A program made the translations under genes and the position numbers. Of a stretch of 64,000 bases of DNA, positions 36,840-46,403 are shown one piece after another. Position 1 is the first letter of the stretch, and each line of letters opens with the position of its first letter. The notes below the pieces were generated by a model. That model saw nothing but the letters and a program-made list of their open reading frames with translations, did not search any database and was not told the origin of the DNA. This DNA is from Pseudomonas sp. B21-056 (GTDB lineage Bacteria > Pseudomonadota > Gammaproteobacteria > Pseudomonadales > Pseudomonadaceae), in contig NZ_CP087203.1 in the NCBI RefSeq assembly GCF_026016325.1, forward strand, positions 6,014,001 to 6,078,000, given 5' to 3'.

Positions 36840-37511
36840 CTACTGCCCTTCCTCCAGGGTCTGGGGCAGAGGGACGTAATACTCTTTGAACAGTGCGTCC
36901 ACCGCTTCGCGGGCCTGATCGGTCACGAAACCGGCCTCCAGCACCAACACCTGGTACACCCCGCGCTTGATGGCCTGCTCACTCAAATGATTGAAGTTTT
37001 CCCGCGTGGTGCACAGGAACCGCACCCAAGACGTCAGGATGATCCAGGCATTGAGGGTCAGGGACTCGATCTGCACCCGGTCCATCTTCAGGATGCCGGC
37101 CGCGACGAAGCCCTCGTAGATGGCGGTCCCGTGGATCAGGCAGCGCTGGGAAAACCGCCGATAGCGAGCCGCGAGGTCCGGATCGCTGTCGAGCAGGTGT
37201 TCCAGGTCCCGGTGCAGGAAGCGATAACTCCACATCGCCGACAGCAGCTCCTGCAGGTAAAAGCGCTTGTCCTCCACCGTGGCCGCCCGGCCCTGGGGCG
37301 GGCGCAGGAAACTGTCCACCAGGTTTTCGTATTCACTGAACAGCACGGCGATGATCGCCTGCTTGTTAGGGAAGTGGTAGTAGAGGTTGCCCGGTGACAT
37401 GTCCATGTGGGCGGCAATGTGGTTGGTGCTGACACTGCGCTCGCCCTGCTGGTTGAACAGCTCGAGGCTGTTTTGCACGATGCGCTCGCTGGTTTTCATT
37501 CGTGTGACCAT
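36840..37511 (-). CDS. TetR family transcriptional regulator
   Basis: This is a 223-aa predicted repressor. The N-terminal helix-turn-helix reads NHIAAHMDMSPGNLYYHFPN followed by KQAIIAVLF; the remainder is a ligand-binding domain with aromatic-rich helices. The start is either ATG 37511 (MVTRMKTSERIVQ) or ATG 37499; I took the first. It is divergent from the aldehyde dehydrogenase gene at 37658, and the shared gap contains a strong palindrome, so it probably controls that gene and itself. The same pair occurs at the corresponding place in P. aeruginosa (recall). Confidence 0.9.
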   Translation of the reverse strand: MVTRMKTSERIVQNSLELFNQQGERSVSTNHIAAHMDMSPGNLYYHFPNKQAIIAVLFSEYENLVDSFLRPPQGRAATVEDKRFYLQELLSAMWSYRFLHRDLEHLLDSDPDLAARYRRFSQRCLIHGTAIYEGFVAAGILKMDRVQIESLTLNAWIILTSWVRFLCTTRENFNHLSEQAIKRGVYQVLVLEAGFVTDQAREAVDALFKEYYVPLPQTLEEGQ

Positions 37512-37597
37512 GGCTTGGGCTTTAATTCGAGGAAAGCATTCCGGCATCTTACGACCTATCGCCCGGAGGACAACCCCAAAGCCATCAAGGATGTCAT

Positions 37598-37638
37598 TTG
37601 ACTTTTTAGAGTATAAGCTCTAAAAACACTCACTCTAA
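37598..37638 (+). promoter_or_regulatory. Putative operator and promoter between the TetR gene and the aldehyde dehydrogenase gene
   Basis: A nine-base inverted repeat, TTTTTAGAG (37603-37611) and CTCTAAAAA (37618-37626), has a six-base spacer. A further CTCTAA half-site lies at 37633-37638. A plausible promoter, TTGACT (37598) with 17 bases to TAAAAA (37621), overlaps the palindrome and points to the dehydrogenase gene. Binding of the adjacent TetR protein is inferred from position only. Confidence 0.6.
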
Positions 37639-37657
37639 TAAGAACTGGTGCCTGACG

Positions 37658-39088
37658 ATGCCTGCCGACATAGCTTATCTGCGCGATTCCCAACAGCAAC
37701 TGGATGAGCTGCAGTCACTCTTCGAGGCGCAGCGCCAGGCCTACGCCGCTCATCCGATGCCGGCGGCCGAGCAGCGCCAACAATGGCTCAAGTCCCTTCG
37801 GGAGCTGCTGAGCAGCGAACGACAGGCCCTGATCGACGCCATCAGCGAGGATTTCAGCCACCGCAGCGCCGACGAAACGCTGTTGGCCGAATTGATGCCG
37901 AGCCTGCACGGCATCCATTACGCCAGCCGACACCTCAAGGGCTGGATGAAACCATCCCGACGCAAGGTAGGCATGGCCTTCCAGCCGGCTTCGGCCAAAG
38001 TGATCTACCAGCCGCTGGGCGTGGTCGGGGTCATCGTGCCCTGGAACTACCCCTTGTTCCTGGCCATCGGGCCGTTGGTCGGAGCGTTGTCGGCGGGCAA
38101 CCGGGTAATGCTCAAGCTCAGCGAAGCCACACCCGCCACCGGACTGCTGCTCAAGCAACTGCTGGCGCGGGTCTTCCCCCAGGACCTGGTGTGCGTGGTG
38201 CTTGGCGAGGCGGATGTCGGCGTGGCTTTTTCCAGGTTGCCGTTCGATCACCTGTTGTTTACCGGCGCCACCAGCATCGGCAGGCACGTCATGCGAGCCG
38301 CCGCCGAGAACCTGACCCCCGTCACCCTGGAACTGGGTGGCAAGTCGCCCGCTATCGTGTCCACCGATGTGCCCCTGAAGGATGCCGCCGAGCGCATCGC
38401 CTTCGGCAAGATGCTGAATGCCGGGCAAACCTGTGTCGCGCCCGACTATGTGTTGGTGCCGCAGAACCGCGTCGGCGAATTCGTCGATACCTATCGCGAG
38501 GCGGTTCGCAGGCTTTATCCGACGCTGGCTGACAACCCGGACTACACCGCGATCATCAACGAACGACAACTGGCACGGCTCAACGGCTACATCAGCGACG
38601 CCACCAGCAAGGGCGGGTTGTTGATCGAGCTGTTCGAGCTGGGCCAGGGACGACGCATGCCCCACAGCTTGCTGCTCAACGTCAACGACGACATGACCGT
38701 CATGCAGGACGAGATCTTCGGCCCGCTGCTGCCTATCGTGCCCTATGACGACCTGGACCAGGCTTTTGCCTACATCAATCAGCGGCCTCGTCCGTTGGCG
38801 CTCTACTATTTTGGCTACAACAAGGTCGAGCAGAATCGCGTCCTCCACGAGACCCATTCCGGCGGCGTCTGCCTGAACGACACCTTGCTGCACGTTGCCC
38901 AGGATGACCTGCCATTCGGTGGCATTGGTCCGTCGGGGATGGGGCATTACCACGGGCACGAAGGTTTCCTGACCTTCAGCAAAGCCAAGGGCGTGCTGAG
39001 CAAGCAACGCTTCAACGCCGCCAAACTGATTTATCCGCCCTATGGCAAACCGCTCCAGAAGTTGATCCAGAAGCTATTTGTCCGTTAA
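37658..39088 (+). CDS. Coniferyl-aldehyde-dehydrogenase-like NAD(P)-dependent aldehyde dehydrogenase
   Basis: This is a 476-aa class-3-type ALDH predicted to oxidise aromatic or long-chain aldehydes to acids. Family features are VVGVIVPWNYPLFL, FTGATSIGRHVMRAAAENL, the general-base Glu in LELGGKSPAIV and the nucleophile Cys in LNAGQTCVAPDYVLVP. A C-terminal hydrophobic stretch is short, so it may be soluble. It is regulated probably by the divergent TetR gene. The Tat-exported subunit and GMC oxidoreductase genes follow, suggesting an alcohol-to-aldehyde-to-acid route. Confidence 0.92.
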   Translation: MPADIAYLRDSQQQLDELQSLFEAQRQAYAAHPMPAAEQRQQWLKSLRELLSSERQALIDAISEDFSHRSADETLLAELMPSLHGIHYASRHLKGWMKPSRRKVGMAFQPASAKVIYQPLGVVGVIVPWNYPLFLAIGPLVGALSAGNRVMLKLSEATPATGLLLKQLLARVFPQDLVCVVLGEADVGVAFSRLPFDHLLFTGATSIGRHVMRAAAENLTPVTLELGGKSPAIVSTDVPLKDAAERIAFGKMLNAGQTCVAPDYVLVPQNRVGEFVDTYREAVRRLYPTLADNPDYTAIINERQLARLNGYISDATSKGGLLIELFELGQGRRMPHSLLLNVNDDMTVMQDEIFGPLLPIVPYDDLDQAFAYINQRPRPLALYYFGYNKVEQNRVLHETHSGGVCLNDTLLHVAQDDLPFGGIGPSGMGHYHGHEGFLTFSKAKGVLSKQRFNAAKLIYPPYGKPLQKLIQKLFVR

Positions 39089-39114
39089 CAGTACCTGATC
39101 GGGTAATAACAATA

Positions 39115-39660
39115 GTGAACCCAAGCCTGACCGATACGCCCGCGCTGTCACGGCGCGGCCTGCTGAAATTCAGCCTCGGCGCCAGCATATTCCTCGGCAC
39201 CGTCGGGCTGGGGGCCAGCCTGAGCGGCTGTTCGCCAAGTCAACCGGCCAAGGGGCTTGCGGCCCTGCGGGACAGTGATCTACCGTTTTTACGCGCCGTC
39301 ATCCCGGTGATGCTGGAGGGCGCCGTGACGGTCGAACAACTTCCAGCCGCTGCTGACGCCACCCTGGGCAACCTGGATAGCGGGCTGGCCCACTTTTCCC
39401 CGCCGATGCTCAAACTCACCCGCCAACTGTTCGACGTGCTGACCCTGGGCATTACCCGCGGACCGCTGACCGGCGTCTGGGGCTCGTGGGAAAACGCCAG
39501 CGCCGATGACCTCCGCCAGTTTCTCGATCGCTGGGAAAACAGCTCGCTGGACCTGCTGCGCCAAGGCCACAGCTCGTTGCTGCAAATGGTGATGATAGCG
39601 TGGTACAGCCGGGCCGAGGCCTGGGCGCATTGCGGGTATCCGGGACCGCCCACGGTTTGA
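39115..39660 (+). CDS. Tat-exported small subunit-like protein (partner of GMC oxidoreductase)
   Basis: This is a 181-aa protein starting with GTG. Its N-terminus carries a twin-arginine motif (LSRRGLLKFSLG) followed by a hydrophobic core and a Cys in LSGCSP that could be a lipobox. The remaining domain resembles gluconate 2-dehydrogenase subunit 3 proteins in size and in context with a GMC enzyme. It may carry the larger GMC protein through the Tat pathway, since that protein has no signal peptide of its own. Confidence 0.82.
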   Translation: MNPSLTDTPALSRRGLLKFSLGASIFLGTVGLGASLSGCSPSQPAKGLAALRDSDLPFLRAVIPVMLEGAVTVEQLPAAADATLGNLDSGLAHFSPPMLKLTRQLFDVLTLGITRGPLTGVWGSWENASADDLRQFLDRWENSSLDLLRQGHSSLLQMVMIAWYSRAEAWAHCGYPGPPTV

Positions 39661-39677
39661 GACCCAACCGAAATCCC

Positions 39678-39766
39678 TGTGGGAGCGAGCCTGCTCGCGA
39701 TGGCGGTAGATCGGCAACATTGCTGTTGATTGACACACCGCTTTCGCGAGCAAGCTCGCTCCCACA
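39678..39766. repeat. REP doublet between the small subunit gene and the GMC oxidoreductase gene
   Basis: Inverted REP units at 39678 and ending at 39766 lie inside an apparent operon. They could set different mRNA stability for the two genes. Confidence 0.9.
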
Positions 39767-39806
39767 GGGGGCCATCGCCAATCCATAACAACAAGAGAAC
39801 CTGAAC

Positions 39807-41402
39807 ATGCCCGTACCCGATCTCTTCCGCGAGGGTCTTGCCCGCGGCTGGACCACCTGCAACGGCGCTCAACTGACCCAGGACCTGACCCTGGAAGCAG
39901 ACGTGGCAATCATCGGCAGCGGCGCGGGTGGCGGGACCACGGCGGAAATCCTCAGCGCTGCCGGCTACAACGTGTTGCTGATCGAGGAAGGCCCGCTCAA
40001 GACCAGCAGCGACTTCAAGCTGCTCGAGGACCAGGCCTATACCAGTCTCTACCAGGAAGGCCTGGGCCGCATGAGCAAGGACGGCGCCATCACCATCCTC
40101 CAGGGTCGGGCCGTGGGTGGCACGACCCTGATCAACTGGACCTCGAGCTTCCGCACACCGGACCAGACCCTGGATCACTGGGCGGCCGAGCACAACGTCA
40201 AGGGGCACAGCCCCGCCGAAATGGCGCCCTGGTTCGAACGGATGGAACAACGCCTGGGCGTGGCTCCGTGGCTGATTCCGCCGAATGCCAACAACGACGT
40301 CATCCGCAAAGGCTGTGAACGACTGGGTTATAGCTGGCACGTCATCCCACGCAACGTGCGCGGCTGCTGGAACCTGGGTTATTGCGGCATGGGCTGCCCG
40401 ACCAACGCCAAACAATCGATGCTGGTCACCACCATCCCGGCCATGCTCGACAAGGGCGGCACACTGCTTTACCTGGCGCGGGCCGAGCGCCTGACCCTCA
40501 AGAACGATACCGTCGTCGACCTGCAATGCCTGGCCATGGACGAGCGCTGTGTGACGCCGACCGGACGGCGCATTACCGTCAAGGCGCGACACTACGTACT
40601 GGCCGGCGGCGGCATCAACAGCCCGGCCTTGTTGCTGCGCTCCAATGCGCCAGACCCCAACCAACGCCTGGGCAAGCGGACATTCCTGCATCTGGCGAAC
40701 ATGTCGGCCGGGCAGTTCGATGAAGTCATCAACCCCTTCTACGGCGCGCCACAGTCGATCTATTCGGATCACTTCCAATGGCAGGACGGCGCTACCGGCA
40801 AGATGTCCTACAAACTCGAGGTACCACCGCTGCATCCCGCCCTTGCCGCCACGCTGCTGGGCGGTTTCGGCACACAGAACGCCGATCGCATGGCGCAACT
40901 GCCCCATACCCACGCCATGCTGGCCTTGCTGCGCGACGGTTTTCACCCGGACAGCCCTGGCGGCAGCGTCGAGTTGCGCAGCGATGGCACGCCGGTGCTC
41001 GACTACAGCGTGTCAGCCTACGCCTGGGACGGCTTGCGCCGTGCGTTCCACAGCATGGCCGAAATTCAGTTCGCCGGCAGTGCCAGGGCCGTCATGCCGT
41101 TGCACAGCGATGCCCGCTACGTGAAAACCCTGGCCGAAGCCCGAACCCTGATCGACGGGCTGGACCTCGCCTTGTATCGCACGCGCCTGGGCAGCGCCCA
41201 CGTGATGGGCGGCTGTGCGATGGGCGAAGCGCCGCAGAACGCTGTCGCTGACAGCCTTGGCCGTCATCATCAGCTCAGCAACCTGTCGATCCACGACGGC
41301 TCGCTGTTCCCCACCAGCATCGGCGCCAACCCGCAATTGTCGGTGTATGGGCTGACGGCAAAACTGGCGACATCCCTGGCCGAACGCCTGGGAAAACCAT
41401 GA
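39807..41402 (+). CDS. GMC family FAD-dependent oxidoreductase
   Basis: This is a 531-aa flavoprotein that oxidises an alcohol, with substrate unknown. FAD binding is shown by VAIIGSGAGGGTTAEILSAAG and VLLIEEG. The GMC signature appears as LQGRAVGGTTLINWTSSFRTP, and the C-terminal catalytic region has GSAHVMGGCAMGE and SIGANPQLSVYGLTAKLA. A Cys-rich loop (RGCWNLGYCGMGCPTNAKQ) resembles the long-chain alcohol oxidase subgroup. With the upstream small subunit it probably forms a periplasmic dehydrogenase. Confidence 0.92.
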   Translation: MPVPDLFREGLARGWTTCNGAQLTQDLTLEADVAIIGSGAGGGTTAEILSAAGYNVLLIEEGPLKTSSDFKLLEDQAYTSLYQEGLGRMSKDGAITILQGRAVGGTTLINWTSSFRTPDQTLDHWAAEHNVKGHSPAEMAPWFERMEQRLGVAPWLIPPNANNDVIRKGCERLGYSWHVIPRNVRGCWNLGYCGMGCPTNAKQSMLVTTIPAMLDKGGTLLYLARAERLTLKNDTVVDLQCLAMDERCVTPTGRRITVKARHYVLAGGGINSPALLLRSNAPDPNQRLGKRTFLHLANMSAGQFDEVINPFYGAPQSIYSDHFQWQDGATGKMSYKLEVPPLHPALAATLLGGFGTQNADRMAQLPHTHAMLALLRDGFHPDSPGGSVELRSDGTPVLDYSVSAYAWDGLRRAFHSMAEIQFAGSARAVMPLHSDARYVKTLAEARTLIDGLDLALYRTRLGSAHVMGGCAMGEAPQNAVADSLGRHHQLSNLSIHDGSLFPTSIGANPQLSVYGLTAKLATSLAERLGKP

Positions 41403-41430
41403 ATATGCGGATTATTCGCAGCGTCTATAG

Positions 41431-42384
<954 letters not shown>

Positions 42385-42417
42385 GCCCGGAAGGCTTGTA
42401 GCACCTGTACCGCCCCC

Positions 42418-42510
42418 ATCGCGAGCAGGCTCGCTCCCACAGTGGATTCGCTGTGCTCACAGCATTTGGGCCTGATGCAAATCCCTTGTGGGAGCGAGCC
42501 TGCTCGCGAT
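42418..42510. repeat. REP doublet, reverse arrangement, at convergent gene ends
   Basis: ATCGCGAGCAGGCTCGCTCC begins at 42418 and its inverse ends at 42510, between the ferredoxin gene and the convergent gene ending at 42544. Confidence 0.88.
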
Positions 42511-42543
42511 GAGGCCATCAGCACCACCATCCACCTCACAGCC

Positions 42544-42864
42544 TCACTCCTGCTGCTCAAACCCCTCCCCAACACACCCCAGGCACCGCACAAAGGTGGC
42601 CTTGGCCGGGTCCACCACCAGCGCCTTCCCCGCATCACCCACCCCACCGCCGAGCGCGGTAAAGGGCAGCGACACCACAAACGCCCCCGCCCCGATCACG
42701 GTGGCGGCGAGCAGCAAGGGACGGGCAATCAGCAGGTCGCCGATCATGGCGTAGGCAGGCGGATTCTGGATGGTGTAGCGTGGGTCGCCGCTGCCGCTGT
42801 TCGCCAGGGCAGGCAAACCGACACTCAGCAGCAGAACAAGGACAACAGGTCGAAGCAGATTCAT
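42544..42864 (-). CDS. Small exported or membrane protein of unknown function
   Basis: This is a 106-aa protein with a signal peptide (residues 1-21, ending PALA) and a second hydrophobic segment ([19 protein letters not shown], about 50-68). Two Cys in [11 protein letters not shown] near the C-terminus could form a disulfide or bind metal. I do not recognise a named domain. It stands alone on the minus strand between the ferredoxin gene and mutM. Confidence 0.75.
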   Translation of the reverse strand: MNLLRPVVLVLLLSVGLPALANSGSGDPRYTIQNPPAYAMIGDLLIARPLLLAATVIGAGAFVVSLPFTALGGGVGDAGKALVVDPAKATFVRCLGCVGEGFEQQE

Positions 42865-42918
42865 GGGGCGATCCTTCGGCTGATCAGTATGACTACTGAC
42901 TATAGACCGTAGGACAAA

Positions 42919-43731
42919 TCAGCTCTGACAGCGCGGGCACCAGACGCTGGCGCGCTGGCCCAGGCGGACTTCCCGCAGCCTCGTACCACAGACCTTGCAC
43001 AGCTCCCCACCCCGGCCGTATACGAACAGTTCCTGCTGGAAATACCCGGGCTGGCCATCGCCACCAATGAAGTCCCGTAGCGTGGTACCGCCGCGCTCGA
43101 TGGCATGGGCGAGAATGCGTTTGATCTCGATCGCCAGCTTCAGGTACCGCGCCCGGGAGATGCCTCCGGCCGCCCGACGCGGGTCGATACCGGCGGCGAA
43201 CAGCGCTTCGGTCGCATAGATATTGCCCACGCCCACGACCACCGCGTTGTCCATGATGAACGGCTTGACCGCCATGGAACGCCCACGGGAGAGCTGGAAC
43301 AGGCGTTCGCCATCGAACAGATCGGTCAACGGCTCCGGCCCGAGGCGCACCAGCAATTCATGGTTGAGCGGGTCGAGACTCCAGAGCATCGCGCCAAAGC
43401 GTCGCGGATCGGTGTAACGCAAGGCCAGGCCGGACTCCAGCTCGATGTCCACATGCTCGTGCCGGGCGGCAGGCAGGCCCACCTCCACCAACCGCAGGTT
43501 GCCGGACATGCCCAAGTGGCTGATCAAGGTGCCGACCTCGGCATTGATCAGCAGGTACTTGGCTCGCCGCTCCACCTGGACGATACGCTGGCCCGAGAGG
43601 CGCACATCGAGGTCTTCCGGGATCGGCCAGCGCAGGCGGCGGTCGCGCACGACCACGCGGCTGACCCGTTGCCCTTCAAGGTGTGGCGCGATTCCGCGGC
43701 GGGTGGTTTCGACTTCCGGCAGTTCTGGCAT
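42919..43731 (-). CDS. mutM: Formamidopyrimidine-DNA glycosylase
   Basis: MutM excises 8-oxoguanine and cuts the abasic site. The 270-aa protein has the N-terminal [13 protein letters not shown] (Pro nucleophile and Glu), [21 protein letters not shown], and the C-terminal zinc finger with four Cys ([16 protein letters not shown] and WCPRCQS). Confidence 0.97.
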   Translation of the reverse strand: MPELPEVETTRRGIAPHLEGQRVSRVVVRDRRLRWPIPEDLDVRLSGQRIVQVERRAKYLLINAEVGTLISHLGMSGNLRLVEVGLPAARHEHVDIELESGLALRYTDPRRFGAMLWSLDPLNHELLVRLGPEPLTDLFDGERLFQLSRGRSMAVKPFIMDNAVVVGVGNIYATEALFAAGIDPRRAAGGISRARYLKLAIEIKRILAHAIERGGTTLRDFIGGDGQPGYFQQELFVYGRGGELCKVCGTRLREVRLGQRASVWCPRCQS

Positions 43732-43760
43732 GAGGCTCTCGAGTCAGGCGAGCTGGGCAC

Positions 43761-44630
43761 TCAACGAGTGGCGAGGTCGCGGATTTCCTGTTTCTGGGTC
43801 TGGAAGTCGTATTCCGACAAGCCGATATAGTCGAGCACCAAGGGGCCGACGCACTCCCATTCATGGTCTTCGGCCTGATTGCCCAGCACCCGGTGGGACG
43901 CACAGATATTCTCGGACATCTTCAGGAGCGCCAGCAGGTTCTTCAGCGGGCAATTGTTGCGTGAAGACTCGTCGCTGAAAATCGCCAGGGCATTGTGATG
44001 GTTGGCAATGGCCTGGCTGACATGATCCGGCAGGCGCCAGGATTTGGAGGTGTAGTAGCCGACTACGGCGTGGTTGGTGTTGAACACACGGTTCTCCGTG
44101 TCCACCACCCGACACTCGGCGCTCGCGCTGGCGTAAGCCTCCTCCAGCACGCCCATGTAGTTGGGAAACTGCTTGAGCATCAGCGGCACGCCACAATCGT
44201 GGAACAGCCCCAGGGCATAGGCTTCATCGCCATTCTCCACGCCAACCCGCTTGGCCAGGGTCAGGCAGGTCATCGCCACGTCCTGGGCCGTGTCCCAGAA
44301 GCGGTTCAGGGTGACGATGGCGTCGTCGTGCAGCGCCCCCTTGATCGACTGCGCATTGATCAGGTTGATGATCGAACGGCTGCCCAACAGGTTCACCGCA
44401 CGCTGGATCGAGGTGATCTTGTTGCGCAGGCCGTAATACGGCGAGTTGACGATTTTCAGCAACGCCCCCGAAAGGCCCGGGTCCTGGGAGATCAGCTTGG
44501 CGATGGTCTCCAGGTCCGGATCGGGCATGTACTGCTCCATCTGCAGATCCACCATGATCTGCGGCTGGGGCGGCACGCTGATGCCTTGCAGGGACTGTTG
44601 GATCTGTTCGGCGGAAAGCTCGTTGGACAT
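43761..44630 (-). CDS. HDOD domain-containing signalling protein
   Basis: This is a 289-aa protein with an HDOD domain across most of its length (VPPQPQIMVDLQMEQYMPDP, ISQDPGLSGALLKIVNSPYYG, LGLFHDCGVPLMLKQFPNY). HDOD proteins are non-enzymatic HD-fold relatives used in signalling and surface behaviour. No EAL or GGDEF domain is present. The start at 44630 is chosen for the family N-terminus MSNELSAEQIQQ. It lies 29 bases upstream of mutM and may be cotranscribed with it. Confidence 0.92.
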   Translation of the reverse strand: MSNELSAEQIQQSLQGISVPPQPQIMVDLQMEQYMPDPDLETIAKLISQDPGLSGALLKIVNSPYYGLRNKITSIQRAVNLLGSRSIINLINAQSIKGALHDDAIVTLNRFWDTAQDVAMTCLTLAKRVGVENGDEAYALGLFHDCGVPLMLKQFPNYMGVLEEAYASASAECRVVDTENRVFNTNHAVVGYYTSKSWRLPDHVSQAIANHHNALAIFSDESSRNNCPLKNLLALLKMSENICASHRVLGNQAEDHEWECVGPLVLDYIGLSEYDFQTQKQEIRDLATR

Positions 44631-44858
44631 GGGCACACACTCTGGGACAGGCAGGGATTCTAACCCTGAAAGACGGGTCCGACACACCGCCTGGGCAGAT
44701 CGGCGAAACTTTCATGACGACTCACGCTTGAGTCGGCAATCATCCCATTGAGCTTGAGCAGATTTTTCATCCCGGCGACCGGCTGCCACATATCGACCTC
44801 CAGGCCCGTCGATCACCTCAACACGGTATACTCCCGCTCTTTTTTTCGGAGCGACGTC

Positions 44859-46055
44859 ATGTCCCTGCCCAGCCTGCGCCTCAAAGCCAACGCCGACCGT
44901 CGCCTGCGCGCCGGTCACCTGTGGGTCTACAGTAACGAAATCGACGTGGCCGCCACCCCGCTGCACGGTTTCAAGGCTGGCGACCAGGCGCTCCTCGAAG
45001 CCGCCGGCGGCAAGCCGCTGGGCATCGTCGCGATGAGCCCCAACAACCTGATCTGCGCCCGCCTGCTGTCCCGTGACGCGAAGCTGCCGCTGGACAAATC
45101 CTTGCTGGTGCATCGCCTCAACGTAGCGCTGTCCTTGCGCGAGCGGCTGTTCGACAAGCCGTTCTATCGGCTGGTCTACGGCGACTCCGACCTGTTGCCG
45201 GGCCTGGTGGTCGACCGTTTTGGCGACATCCTGGTGGTGCAGATCGCCTCCGCTACCATGGAAGCCCACAAGGACGACGTGATCGCCGCCCTGACCCAGG
45301 TGCTCAAGCCCAGCGGCATTCTGTTCAAGAACGACTCCGCCGCCCGCGACGCCGAAGGCCTGGAGCGCTACGTCGAAACCGTGTTCGGCCTGGTGCCGGA
45401 ATGGGTTGCCCTGGAAGAGAACGGGGTGAAATTCGAAGCACCGGTCATGGAAGGCCAGAAGACCGGCTGGTTCTACGACCACCGCATGAACCGCGCACGC
45501 CTGGCTCCCTACGCCAAGGGCAAGCGCGTACTGGACCTGTTCAGCTACATCGGCGGCTGGGGCGTGCAAGCCGCGGCATTCGGCGCCAGCGAAGTCTTCT
45601 GCGTCGACGCCTCGGCCTTCGCCCTCGACGGCGTCGAACGCAACGCTGCGCTGAACGGCTTTGCCGATAAGCTGACCTGCATCGAAGGCGACGTGTTCGA
45701 AGCCCTGAAGGAACTCAAGGCCAGCGAAGAGCGTTTCGACGTGATCGTGGCTGACCCGCCTGCCTTCATCAAGCGCAAGAAAGACCTCAAGAATGGAGAA
45801 GGCGCCTATCGCCGCCTCAACGAACAGGCCATGCGCCTGCTCACCAAGGACGGCATCCTGGTCAGCGCTTCGTGCTCGATGCACCTGCCCGAAGACGACC
45901 TGCAGAACATCCTGCTGACCAGCGCCCGTCACCTGGACCGCAACATTCAATTGCTTGAACGCGGCGGCCAGGGGCCGGACCATCCGGTTCACCCGGCCAT
46001 CCCCGAGACCCGCTACATCAAGAGCATCACCTGCCGGTTGCTGCCCAACAGCTAA
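44859..46055 (+). CDS. rlmI: Ribosomal RNA large subunit methyltransferase I (m5C1962)
   Basis: RlmI adds the m5C1962 mark in 23S rRNA. The 398-aa protein has a PUA domain (RLRAGHLWVYSNEID, residues 10-90), then a Rossmann methyltransferase domain with VLDLFSYIGGWGVQAAA, FDVIVADPPAFIKRKKD and the catalytic Cys in VSASCSMHLPEDDL. The ATG at 44859 matches family length. A strong terminator follows 28 bases after the stop, so the next operon is transcriptionally separate. Confidence 0.94.
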   Translation: MSLPSLRLKANADRRLRAGHLWVYSNEIDVAATPLHGFKAGDQALLEAAGGKPLGIVAMSPNNLICARLLSRDAKLPLDKSLLVHRLNVALSLRERLFDKPFYRLVYGDSDLLPGLVVDRFGDILVVQIASATMEAHKDDVIAALTQVLKPSGILFKNDSAARDAEGLERYVETVFGLVPEWVALEENGVKFEAPVMEGQKTGWFYDHRMNRARLAPYAKGKRVLDLFSYIGGWGVQAAAFGASEVFCVDASAFALDGVERNAALNGFADKLTCIEGDVFEALKELKASEERFDVIVADPPAFIKRKKDLKNGEGAYRRLNEQAMRLLTKDGILVSASCSMHLPEDDLQNILLTSARHLDRNIQLLERGGQGPDHPVHPAIPETRYIKSITCRLLPNS

Positions 46056-46083
46056 ACCTCGCGGCGGTATCCAGCCACACCCC

Positions 46084-46110
46084 AATCGCAGCTTCGGCTG
46101 CGATTTTTTT
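46084..46110 (+). terminator. Rho-independent terminator after rlmI
   Basis: AATCGCAGC pairs perfectly with GCTGCGATT around a TTCG tetraloop and is followed by a run of T. It is one of the clearest terminators in the window and isolates rlmI from the accessory operon. Confidence 0.95.
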
Positions 46111-46239
46111 GCGTCTGAAAAGTTACCCTGCACTGAAGTTAATACCGACGCCCGCAATCTTTTGTAAGACCCCTCCCACATTATTACTGGAGCTTTCCTA
46201 CTCAATCTCCTCTTGCCAAGCATTCATTAAAAACTATGA

Positions 46240-46269
46240 TTGAACAGTCACTTCAGAAGTGACAGATAT
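46240..46269 (+). promoter_or_regulatory. Putative promoter with a perfect 17-bp palindrome upstream of the peptide gene
   Basis: GTCACTTC-A-GAAGTGAC at 46247-46263 is a perfect inverted repeat in an AT-rich stretch unlike neighbouring DNA. It lies between a possible -35 (TTGAAC, 46240-46245) and a weak -10 (AGATAT, 46264-46269). Such a placement suits a repressor or a MerR-like activator. No regulator gene adjoins the operon. The promoter assignment is by eye only. Confidence 0.5.
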
Positions 46270-46308
46270 TAAAAACACAACACTTATTCAACGCAAAGGA
46301 GCTGCATC

Positions 46309-46380
46309 ATGAAAGCAATCAATCTGGAAGCTGACAAAATCGCAAACCTGGCGGGCCTGATTGTTCCAAAGAGCCGCTAA
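46309..46380 (+). CDS. Short peptide gene, candidate RiPP precursor
   Basis: This is a 23-residue ORF (MKAINLEADK at the start, LIVPKSR at the end). A strong ribosome binding site (AAAGGAGC at 46295-46302) ends six bases before the ATG. It is about the length of PqqA. The peptide has four basic and two acidic residues, no Cys, Thr, Tyr, Trp, Phe or His, and one Ser next to the C-terminal Arg. It lies ahead of a hairpin and then three coupled genes for a SagB-type dehydrogenase, an AurF-type oxygenase and an MFS exporter. It could be a modified-peptide precursor or a regulatory leader ORF; the first is favoured by context. Confidence 0.7.
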   Translation: MKAINLEADKIANLAGLIVPKSR

Positions 46381-46403
46381 GCCAGTAAACGCTTGAAGTA
46401 AAC

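Noticed and set aside
46235..46261. Eight-codon ORF (ATG at 46235) overlapping the promoter palindrome
   Set aside because: No ribosome binding site, and it overlaps the probable promoter; taken as chance.
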